From an uncultured archaeon (lineage in GTDB: Archaea > Hadarchaeota > Hadarchaeia > Hadarchaeales > WYZ-LMO6), in NCBI GenBank assembly GCA_938074535.1, contig CALJER010000039.1:1-46797 (forward strand): a stretch of 46,797 nucleotides of DNA. The letters run 5' to 3'. The position numbers were made by a program, and so were the translations under genes. A model generated the notes under the pieces. That model had not been told where the DNA came from. It saw only the letters and a list, made by a program, of their open reading frames with translations, and searched no databases. Positions 7,861 to 14,154 of the stretch are shown here, one piece after another (the first letter of the stretch is position 1; the number at the start of each line of letters is the position of its first letter).

Positions 7861-8301
7861 GTAGGGAACCACGCGCGTTGGGCCACCCACCTGGCGAAGG
7901 TGCTCACGGAGGACCAGCTCAGGGTCTTCTTCGGCTGGAGCAGGAAGAGCCAGGTCCCCGCCAGGTACGTGCACCTCTCCGGGAGGGACGTGGACGAGGC
8001 CCCGGCCGGGCACTACGGCCTGGGCCGGGAAGCCGCCTCCGCCTCCTGCCCCCGCTGCGGCCTCACCGTCCAGAGGGGCCTCAACTACTGCCCCAGGTGC
8101 TCCGCCCTCCTCTCCCCGGCGGAGGGGGCCAGGGTGGAGGAGCTCAGGAGGAAGGAGGACGAGCTCGTGGCCAGGGTGGTGAGGGAGCTCATCGAGCTGG
8201 CCCCCGGCCTGCTGGAGAGGGTGCTGGTGGAGAGCGGCGCGGCGGAGGAGCTCGGCCCGGTAAGTGAATCGTATCGAGTTGGTCCCGCGGGGGAGATTTG
8301 A
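7840..8301 (+). pseudogene. Archaeal tyrosine recombinase (integrase), C-terminal fragment
   Basis: The frame encodes the end of an archaeal XerA-like integrase: a degraded HARWATHLAKVLT block, FFGWSRKSQVPARYVHLSGRDVDEA with the catalytic tyrosine in RYVHLS, and then a zinc ribbon (CPRCG and CPRC). The N-terminal DNA-binding domain and the first catalytic arginine are missing, so the gene is truncated at about 7850. The frame continues straight into the tRNA-Tyr gene and takes its stop codon (8299-8301) from tRNA sequence. If joined instead to the left att copy it would gain a 28-residue basic tail. Together with the direct repeats this identifies the island as a former tRNA-integrated element. 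Confidence 0.75.
8280..8296. repeat. Right attachment site inside tRNA-Tyr
   Basis: This sequence is identical to 153-169. The tRNA is left whole, so integration regenerated its 3' end and displaced the old copy to the far end of the island. Confidence 0.85.
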
Positions 8302-8369
8302 ACTCCCGACATGCCGGTCGCGGCCCCGGGTCTACAGCCGGCCGCTCTACCAAGCTGAGCTACCGCGGG
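8280..8369 (-). tRNA. tRNA-Tyr (GUA anticodon) with a 13-nt intron
   Basis: On the minus strand the gene folds into a standard cloverleaf: acceptor CCCGCGG/CCGCGGG, D-stem GCTC/GAGC, anticodon stem GCCGG/CCGGC, loop CTGTAG-A, variable loop ATGTC, T-stem GGGAG/CTCCC and T-loop TTCAAAT. The discriminator is A and CCA is encoded (8280-8282). The anticodon is GTA. C1-G72 is normal for archaeal tRNA-Tyr. The anticodon stem forms only when 13 bases (8319-8331) after position 37 are removed, the canonical archaeal intron site. The splicing endonuclease gene is in the same window (19134-19667). The 3' 17 bases are the right att site of the island. Confidence 0.93.
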
Positions 8370-8403
8370 ACCGTTTTCTTTTGAACCTCCAGGGATAAAG
8401 CCG

Positions 8404-9510
8404 TTAACCCCCGGCCAGCCTGGCCAGCCTCCTCAGCGCTTTGAGCTTTTCCTCCCTGTCGGCCTTCGCCTCCTCCAGGGAGAGCTGCAGGAACTCCAAC
8501 ACCTCATCGTAGTGCTTCCTGTCCACGGGGTAGGGCACACCGTCCTTCCCCCCCACCGTGAAGGAGTACCTCACGGGGTCCTTCCAGGAGGGGGGCTTCC
8601 CGTACACCAGCGCCGAGAGGAGGGCCAGGGCCCTCACCGTCTTGGGTCCCACCCCCCTGAGAGCCACCAGCTCCTCGTAGTCCCTGGGGTCGACCTCCCT
8701 GACCTTCTTGAGGACGGAGAGGGTCTCCCTGGTGAGCCGGGAGATCCCGTGCCCGCGGGGCATGACCAGCCTTGCCCGCGGAGGCAGGCCCAGGTACTCG
8801 TCCAGGGAGGCCTGCTCCACCTCCCTGCTCAGGAACATGAGGTCCTGCGGATCCTGCTTGGCCAGCTCCACGCTCCCCCTCCTGGCCCCCTCGCTCTCCC
8901 TCGCCGTCATGTCCAGGACCGCCTCCTCCCTCCTCTCCCCCGCTATTCCCGAGTGGGGCTCCTCCACGAAGCTCCCCACCCCCTCCGAGACCCAGTGGTA
9001 CCTGCGGGCCCATCTCTCCCTCATCCCCTGCTGGACCACCGCCCAGTCCCCGTCCTCCGTGAGGATGAAGCTGTGGTGGTAGAGCTGGTAGCCGTCCTGC
9101 ACGCAGGCGGTGTCCACCTTGGCCGCCATCCTGCTGGCGTGCTGGAGCTCACCTATCCTGGCGGAGGAGAGGGAGAAGAGCTCCCCCCACTTCCTGATCT
9201 CCTCGGGCGTCCTCCTGGAGGCCCTCCCCTTCCCCCCGCAGAAGGCCAGCCCGACCTCCTCTGGGTCCACGCCCTCCTTCAGGGCCCCCAGGGTGACCGT
9301 GCTGAGTCCGCTCGAGTGCCAGTCGTAACCCAGGGCGCAGCCCAGGGACTGGAAGAAGAAGGGATCGCCCATCCTCCTCAGCAGTTCCTTCCTCCCGAAC
9401 TCCTGCACGATGACCCTGACCACCGCCCCTCCCAGCCTCCTCATCCTCCCGAAGAGCCAGGGGGGACAACGTCCCCCGTGGAGGGGAAGCTCCGCCGTCC
9501 CTGTCCTCAT
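8404..9510 (-). CDS. DUF763 (COG1415) family protein
   Basis: The 368-residue protein starts with MRTGTAELPLHGGRCPPWLF, the highly conserved opening of the DUF763 family, which is common in archaea and some thermophilic bacteria. A block near residues 265-285 (EELVALRGVGPKTVRALALL) is a helix-hairpin-helix of the kind that contacts DNA non-specifically. WHSSGLSTV and the paired histidines in YQLYHHSFIL may be functional residues. A DNA- or RNA-related role is therefore likely, but the biochemical activity of the family is not known to me. Length matches the family. It ends 35 bases from the 5' end of tRNA-Tyr on the same strand and is ordinary host DNA. Confidence 0.85.
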   Translation of the reverse strand: MRTGTAELPLHGGRCPPWLFGRMRRLGGAVVRVIVQEFGRKELLRRMGDPFFFQSLGCALGYDWHSSGLSTVTLGALKEGVDPEEVGLAFCGGKGRASRRTPEEIRKWGELFSLSSARIGELQHASRMAAKVDTACVQDGYQLYHHSFILTEDGDWAVVQQGMRERWARRYHWVSEGVGSFVEEPHSGIAGERREEAVLDMTARESEGARRGSVELAKQDPQDLMFLSREVEQASLDEYLGLPPRARLVMPRGHGISRLTRETLSVLKKVREVDPRDYEELVALRGVGPKTVRALALLSALVYGKPPSWKDPVRYSFTVGGKDGVPYPVDRKHYDEVLEFLQLSLEEAKADREEKLKALRRLARLAGG

Positions 9511-9544
9511 CCCGAAGAGAAGAAGGGCCCGAGAGGCTTAACCT

Positions 9545-9760
9545 TTACTTCACCAGGTAGTAGCCGGCCGCCTTCTCCCTGGCCACCCTCTTGGCGTACC
9601 CCTTGTTGACGAGCTCCATCAGGGAGTTGTTCACCATCCCCTTGGGCAGCTTCGCCGCCCTCATCACGTCGTCCGCCGTCTTCAGGGTGTTGGGGGAAGT
9701 GGCGCCGAGCTTCTTGAGCGCCTCGTACACCTTCTGGGCGTTTCCCGACAGTCCCTCCAA
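9545..9760 (-). CDS. Small winged-helix DNA-binding protein
   Basis: The 71-residue protein is one winged-helix domain: SGNAQKVYEALKKLGA (helix 1), KTADDVMRAAKLPKGMVNNSLMELVNKGY (helix-turn-helix) and KRVAREKAAGYYLV (wing). Stand-alone proteins of this type are widespread in archaea and are usually called transcriptional regulators, although targets are rarely known. The start is TTG at 9760, with AAGGTG a few bases upstream. It lies between DUF763 and NadC on the same strand, with short spacers (34 and 40 bases), and could be cotranscribed. Confidence 0.75.
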   Translation of the reverse strand: MEGLSGNAQKVYEALKKLGATSPNTLKTADDVMRAAKLPKGMVNNSLMELVNKGYAKRVAREKAAGYYLVK

Positions 9761-9800
9761 GCTTTCACCTTCGGAGGATGGTCTTCTCCCCCTTTTTAAC

Positions 9801-10700
9801 TTATCGATGGCGGCGGGCAGCCCTTCCCTCCACCTCCAGGCTCATGTCCACGGCCAGGGCCCTGAAGGTCATGTAGCTGGAGGAAACCACGTCCGCCCCC
9901 GTTCTGGCGTACTCCTGCAGGTTCTCCGGCGTGATTCCCCCGGAAACCTCCACGAGCACCCTCTCCCTGAGCCCGGCCTTCCTGAGCTCCTCCACCGCCC
10001 TCCTGGCCTCGGACGGAGAGACGTTGTCCAGCATCACGATGTCCGCCCCGGCCCTGGCCGCCTCCAGGGCCTGCTCCGCCGTGGTCACCTCCACCTCCAC
10101 CTTCTTGGTGAAGCTCACCCCCTCCCTGACCTTCCTCACCGCCCTCTCTATCGAGTCCACCAGCCTCAGGTGGTCCTTCTTCACCAGCACCCCGTCGTCC
10201 AGCCTCCACCGGTGGGGATCCCCTCCCCCCACCACCACCGCCCTCTTGTCGAAGTAGGTCAGGAGGGGAAGGGTCTTGCGGGTGGCCGCCACCCTCACCC
10301 CGGGCGCCACCTCCCTGGCCCTCTCCACCATCCGTCTGGTCGCGGTGGCCACCCCGCTCATGCGCATGAGGAGGTTCAGGGAGATCCTCTCCGCCTTCAG
10401 GATTCCCTGGGCGGGACCCTCCACCTCCATCACCACGTCCCCGGGTTTCAGCTCCTCCCCATCCTCCTTCGATCTGAGCGTTCTCACGCCCATCTCCTCG
10501 AAGGCCATCCTGGCCTCCCGGACCCCGGCCAGCACACCCCCTTCTTTGCACACGATCCTTCCCCTCGCCACCAGCTTTGGGTCCACCAGCACCTCGGTGG
10601 TGAGGTCCCCGAAGCTCAGGTCCTCGGCGAGCATCTGCCTGATCTTCTCCCTCACGTAAGGATTCCCACCGGTGCCCGCGGGAACCATGGCGTTCAACAC
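9801..10700 (-). CDS. nadC: Nicotinate-nucleotide pyrophosphorylase (quinolinate phosphoribosyltransferase)
   Basis: NadC converts quinolinate and PRPP to nicotinate mononucleotide, CO2 and pyrophosphate in de novo NAD synthesis. The 299-residue chain shows the family landmarks: EDLSFGDLTTE near the N-terminus, SGVATATRRMV, AATRKTLP (PRPP and quinolinate contacts), HRWRLDDGVLVKKDH, DIVMLDN and EVSGGITPEN. A GTG at 10700 with GGAGG upstream is the best start; an ATG four codons in is possible. Aspartate dehydrogenase, the likely first enzyme of the same pathway, is 2.5 kb away. Quinolinate synthase (NadA) is not in the window. Confidence 0.93.
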   Translation of the reverse strand: MLNAMVPAGTGGNPYVREKIRQMLAEDLSFGDLTTEVLVDPKLVARGRIVCKEGGVLAGVREARMAFEEMGVRTLRSKEDGEELKPGDVVMEVEGPAQGILKAERISLNLLMRMSGVATATRRMVERAREVAPGVRVAATRKTLPLLTYFDKRAVVVGGGDPHRWRLDDGVLVKKDHLRLVDSIERAVRKVREGVSFTKKVEVEVTTAEQALEAARAGADIVMLDNVSPSEARRAVEELRKAGLRERVLVEVSGGITPENLQEYARTGADVVSSSYMTFRALAVDMSLEVEGRAARRHR

Positions 10701-10756
10701 CCGCTTTACTTCCTCCCGGATTTAACTCTACCGCAGGCGCCCTTCCTGGAGCCGGG

Positions 10757-11527
10757 TCATCCGCTCCCCGGGTTGCCGAACCACTCCTCCAGCGGGGAGG
10801 GCCAGGGAGGAGGCCGGCGCAGTTCCTTCCCCTCCACCAGGCAGAGGCGTGGGAGCCTCCCCACCGCCCCCACCCTTCCGCCGTAGAGGATCAGGCAGCC
10901 CCTCACCCCCGGGATCTCCCTCGCCCTCTCCAGCCCCCTCCCCACCGCCTCCTCGGCCTCCCCCCTCACCTCGTTGGAGATGGAGGTGGCGGCCGCGTCG
11001 GAGAGGGAGGCCTCGTCAGAGACCACCGTCACGGCCTCCGCCCAGCCGAAGCTGAGGGAGGGCCCCACCTTTCCCGAGCTGGTGCACACCCCGGCCGGAA
11101 GCTCGCCAGGAGTGAGGACGAGGGCCATCCTGCCCGAGAGGGGGTGGTCCCCGGCGAAGATGCCCACGGAGAACTCCCTCCTGCCGTCCAGGGCTATGTC
11201 CCCCCCGTTCTCCACCACCACGTTGACCCCGCCGGCCTCCCTGGCACCCTCCAGGGCCCGCTGGGCAATGGCCCCGGCCACGGAGGCGAAGGGGCCCACG
11301 CCCGCGGCCTCCCCCGACCTAACCATGAGCTCCACCGTCCTGGGCAGTTCCTCCCCGGGGAAGGAGAGGGGCTCCAGGGAGTACCTGAACTCGGGATGCA
11401 CCAGGAGGAACCTCTCCACCTCCCTCCTGGCCCTGAAGGCGGCGCGCACGGCGGCCCTGGCCACCTCGTGGCTGTCCGCCCTCACCAGGAGGTTGGTCTC
11501 CCTGTACGACCACCTCAGGGAGATCAT
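10757..11527 (-). CDS. UPF0280 / COG2122 ApbE-like protein
   Basis: This 256-residue protein belongs to UPF0280, distantly related to the flavin transferase ApbE. Visible blocks are SYRETNLLVRAD, GVGPFASVAGAIAQ, VVENGGDIAL and AGVCTSSGKVGPSLSFG. In methanogens COG2122 has been genetically connected with COG1900 and a NIL-ferredoxin in sulfide-dependent homocysteine formation. The linkage seen here fits: its ATG overlaps the stop of the NIL-ferredoxin gene (shared ATGA at 11524-11527), so the two are translationally coupled. The catalytic role of the family is not settled; flavin or sulfur handling is a guess. Confidence 0.85.
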   Translation of the reverse strand: MISLRWSYRETNLLVRADSHEVARAAVRAAFRARREVERFLLVHPEFRYSLEPLSFPGEELPRTVELMVRSGEAAGVGPFASVAGAIAQRALEGAREAGGVNVVVENGGDIALDGRREFSVGIFAGDHPLSGRMALVLTPGELPAGVCTSSGKVGPSLSFGWAEAVTVVSDEASLSDAAATSISNEVRGEAEEAVGRGLERAREIPGVRGCLILYGGRVGAVGRLPRLCLVEGKELRRPPPWPSPLEEWFGNPGSG

Positions 11528-11928
11528 TCGAAGCTCCTCACCGTAATGGCCCTGACCGGGCAGGCGGGAACGCAGACCTCGCAGCACACGCACTTCTCCT
11601 CCTCCACCTGCAGCGAGTAGTCCTCCGCCAGCCTGAGGGCCTGCGTGGGGCAGAGGGAAATGCAGGCGCCGCAGTCGAAGCATTTCTCCCTCTCCACCCT
11701 GACCGCCCTCCTCACCTCCACCGCCTCCACTCCCTTCCTCCTGAAGAGGGCCATCATCCTCTCCACCTCCTCGGGGGGCGCGTCCACCCCTATGAGGATC
11801 TCCCCTCCCCTCGCCCCTATGCTGGAATAGAGGATGTTCGCCGGGATTCCCGTCTCCAGCAGGACGGAGGCAAAGACGGGCTCCTCCGCCATCTCGGCCG
11901 GGTACCTGAGCAGGATCTTCCTCTTCAT
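11524..11928 (-). CDS. NIL-domain ferredoxin of sulfide-dependent homocysteine synthesis
   Basis: The 134-residue protein has an N-terminal NIL domain (about residues 1-75), a ligand-binding fold also found in methionine transporters. Two [4Fe-4S] motifs follow: CFDCGACISLCP and CVCCEVCVPACP. This architecture is that of the ferredoxin (MA1822 type) that works with the COG1900/DUF39 enzyme to turn aspartate semialdehyde and sulfide into homocysteine. The start is ATG at 11928, matching the family N-terminus (KRKILLRYP); a longer frame reaching 11994 would overlap the SepCysS start. It shares a 52-base promoter region with SepCysS, which also fixes sulfide into an amino acid. Confidence 0.88.
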   Translation of the reverse strand: MKRKILLRYPAEMAEEPVFASVLLETGIPANILYSSIGARGGEILIGVDAPPEEVERMMALFRRKGVEAVEVRRAVRVEREKCFDCGACISLCPTQALRLAEDYSLQVEEEKCVCCEVCVPACPVRAITVRSFE

Positions 11929-11980
11929 CACCCAAGCTCTTCCCCCCGGGTTAAAATATCTCCCCCTACCGAGTAGGGGG
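11929..11980. promoter_or_regulatory. Divergent promoter with a perfect operator-like dyad
   Basis: The 52 bases between NIL-ferredoxin and SepCysS hold one A/T-rich box, TTAAAATAT at 11951-11959, placed to act as a TATA box in either direction. Each gene starts about 25 bases from it, so both mRNAs are probably leaderless. Between the box and the SepCysS ATG is a perfect dyad: CCCCCTAC (11962-11969), CGA, GTAGGGGG (11973-11980). It ends at the base before the ATG. It could be a repressor site over the transcription start. If a longer transcript exists, it could be a hairpin hiding the start codon. Confidence 0.55.
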
Positions 11981-13189
11981 ATGGGAAACCTCACCCCCGA
12001 GCGCCTCTCCCGCTACAGGGGACTGGAAAGGGAGTTCGGGAGGGAGGGGCTCATCAACCTGAACCCCATCCAGAGGGGGGGGATCCTCACCCCGGAGGCG
12101 AGGAGGGCCCTGCTGGAGTTCGGGGACGGGTACTCGGTGTGCGACTGGTGCCCCCCCAGGACCCCCAGGCTTGACCGGATAAAGCGGCCCCCCCTGGCCG
12201 AGTTCATGGAGGACCTGGCGGAATTCCTGCACCTGGAGGTGGCCAGGGTGGTGACCAGGTGCAGGGAGGGGAAGTTCATCGCTTTTTCCTCCCTGGCCTC
12301 TCCGGGGGACTGCGTGGTGGTGGACGCCCTAGCCCACTACTCCACCTACCTGGCCGCCGAGCTGGCCCGCGTGAAGGTGAGGGAGGTCCCCCACTCCGGC
12401 CCTCCAGAGTTCAGGATCTCCCCCGAGGCCTACGGGGAGGTGATGGAGAGGGTGAGGAGGGAAACCGGGAGGCCCCCCTCCGTGGTCCTCCTTACCCATG
12501 TGGACCCCTTCTACGGTAACCTGGCCCCGGCGGAGGAGGTGGGAAAGCTGTGCAGGGAGCAGGGGGTGCCCTTCCTGCTGAACGCCGCCTACACCGCAGG
12601 GGTGATGCCCGTGGACGGGAAGAAGCTGGGGGCCGACGTGCTGGTGGGCAGCGGGCACAAGAGCTGGGCCGCCAGCGCCCCCACGGGGATCCTGGCCCTG
12701 GGCGGGGGAGTGGCGGAGAGGGTGCTCCGCAGGTCGGAGATGAAGGGGGACGTGAGCGGCCGTTCCTTCCCGGAGAAGGAGACGGCCCTGCTCGGCTGCA
12801 CGGTGATGGGGGCTCCCCTAGCCACCCTGATGGCTTCCTTCCCACACGTGGTGGAGAGGGTGAAGGGGTGGGAGGAGGAGGTCAGGAAGACCAGGTACCT
12901 GGTGAAGGAGCTGGAGAGGATAGAGGGGACCAGGCAGCTGGGGGAGAAACCCAAGAGGCACACCCTGGTGCAGGTGGAGTCGGAGGGCTTCTACAGGATC
13001 TCCAGGGAGCACCGCAGGAGGGGCTTCTTCCTCTACGAGGAGCTGAGGGAAAGGGGCATCGTGGGCATACAGCCGGGCCTCACCAGGCACTTCAAGCTCA
13101 ACACCTACGGCCTGAAGTGGGAGGAAATCAAGCTCGTGGCGGAAAGCTTCCTGGAGATAGCCAGGAGGCACGGCCTGGCCGTCACCTAG
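11981..13189 (+). CDS. pscS: O-phosphoseryl-tRNA(Cys):Cys-tRNA synthase (SepCysS)
   Basis: SepCysS is the PLP enzyme that converts Sep-tRNA(Cys) to Cys-tRNA(Cys) using a sulfur donor. It is the second step of the indirect cysteine route of methanogens and some relatives. The 402-residue chain shows NLNPIQRGG near the start, CDWC (a conserved cysteine pair), HYSTYLAAELA, THVDPFYGN, and the PLP-lysine motif GSGHKSWAASAPTG. The ATG at 11981 gives the family start (MGNLTPERLSRY); the longer upstream frame runs through the divergent gene. SepRS is not in the window. The gene shares a control region with a sulfide-utilising ferredoxin. It converges on aspartate dehydrogenase, and the two stop codons share a CTAG. 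Confidence 0.93.
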   Translation: MGNLTPERLSRYRGLEREFGREGLINLNPIQRGGILTPEARRALLEFGDGYSVCDWCPPRTPRLDRIKRPPLAEFMEDLAEFLHLEVARVVTRCREGKFIAFSSLASPGDCVVVDALAHYSTYLAAELARVKVREVPHSGPPEFRISPEAYGEVMERVRRETGRPPSVVLLTHVDPFYGNLAPAEEVGKLCREQGVPFLLNAAYTAGVMPVDGKKLGADVLVGSGHKSWAASAPTGILALGGGVAERVLRRSEMKGDVSGRSFPEKETALLGCTVMGAPLATLMASFPHVVERVKGWEEEVRKTRYLVKELERIEGTRQLGEKPKRHTLVQVESEGFYRISREHRRRGFFLYEELRERGIVGIQPGLTRHFKLNTYGLKWEEIKLVAESFLEIARRHGLAVT

Positions 13190-14028
13190 GTTCCCACCAG
13201 CAGGATCTCCACCAGGTCGCGGAGCCTCATGATGGCGGAGAGGGCCGCAAGGTAGCTGGTTTTGGGATTGCCCGGAGAAGGAACGTTCCTGGCCACCACC
13301 ACCATCTCCCCCGCCTCTCCCACCAGCCTGAGCTCGTGCACGTTCCTGTCCAGGGAAGGATCTGCGATGATCCTCACCCTGAGCCTGTCGAGGCCTATCC
13401 CGGCCAGACCCAGGGTGGCGGCGATGTTCACGCTCTCCGGGAAGGCCCTGACGGCTTCCCTGGCCGTGCCCTCGAACACCACCAGGGGCCCCCTGAGCCC
13501 GGAGAGGTCCACCCCCTTCTCCTTCAGGTAGGGGCTGTAGGAAAGGGCAACGGGAGGCTTCCTGGTGGTGAGCTGCGCCTCCCTTATCCCCACCAGGTGG
13601 GCCGCCTTCACCCCGTCCACCCCCGGGATGGATCCGGAGGGCACGTGGATCCTGCTCCCCCCCTTCCTGGCGGCCTCCAGGAGACGGTGGAGCAGCTCCT
13701 CGTCGGCCAGGGCGCCCACGCTCATCACCATCAGGTCCTTCCCCGACCTCAGAATCTCCTCCCCGTACTCCGCCAGGGCGGACTGGGAGGCTGCCTCCAC
13801 CACCACCCTGGTCTCCGCGTCCGAGAGAAGCTCCCTCACGCTCCCCGCCACCCTGATCCCTCCCAGCTCCTGCGCCAGCCTCCTGCTCCTCTCGGGGTCC
13901 CTGTCGAAGAGGAACCTGAGCTCAGCACTGCCCGCCTTCCCCGCCTTCACCGCCCTGGCCAGGATGCTCCCTATCTCGCCGCAGCCCAGGAGGGAGACCC
14001 CGAGGCGCTTGGAGGGGGAAGAGGCCAA
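13186..14028 (-). CDS. nadX: L-aspartate dehydrogenase
   Basis: The enzyme oxidises L-aspartate with NAD(P)+ to iminoaspartate, which quinolinate synthase then uses in NAD synthesis. The 280 residues show a Rossmann motif (LLGCGEIGSILARAV), EAASQSALAEY, the SVGALAD block, PSGSIPGVDG, and the C-terminal NVHEL and PSPGNPKTSYLA blocks typical of NadX. The start is a TTG at 14028, preceded by GAGG; no upstream ATG fits. NadC lies on the same strand further down. The gene ends within a shared CTAG with SepCysS. Confidence 0.92.
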   Translation of the reverse strand: MASSPSKRLGVSLLGCGEIGSILARAVKAGKAGSAELRFLFDRDPERSRRLAQELGGIRVAGSVRELLSDAETRVVVEAASQSALAEYGEEILRSGKDLMVMSVGALADEELLHRLLEAARKGGSRIHVPSGSIPGVDGVKAAHLVGIREAQLTTRKPPVALSYSPYLKEKGVDLSGLRGPLVVFEGTAREAVRAFPESVNIAATLGLAGIGLDRLRVRIIADPSLDRNVHELRLVGEAGEMVVVARNVPSPGNPKTSYLAALSAIMRLRDLVEILLVGT

Positions 14029-14154
14029 AACTCCTCACCTCCCCCCCTCTGCCTCCCCCCGTTTAACCCTACCGCTTGCGGGAGGCGGAAAAGAAAACGG
14101 ATAAAAAAGCCCGCTCGTAGATATGGGGGGCGACGGAAAAGAGACGTGGGGAAG

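Noticed and set aside
10757..11935. 392-residue version of the UPF0280 gene
   Set aside because: The first third is an out-of-frame shadow of the NIL-ferredoxin gene. The UPF0280 family start matches the ATG at 11527.
11962..11980. Rho-independent-style terminator at the SepCysS start
   Set aside because: The stem ends at the base before the ATG and has no T-run. Its position fits an operator or start-site structure, not termination.
12550..14154. Long in-frame extension upstream of PEP synthase (would give a 1305-residue protein)
   Set aside because: It is low-complexity, G/E/P-rich antisense of NadX and overlaps SepCysS. The PpsA family N-terminus begins exactly at the ATG at 14155.
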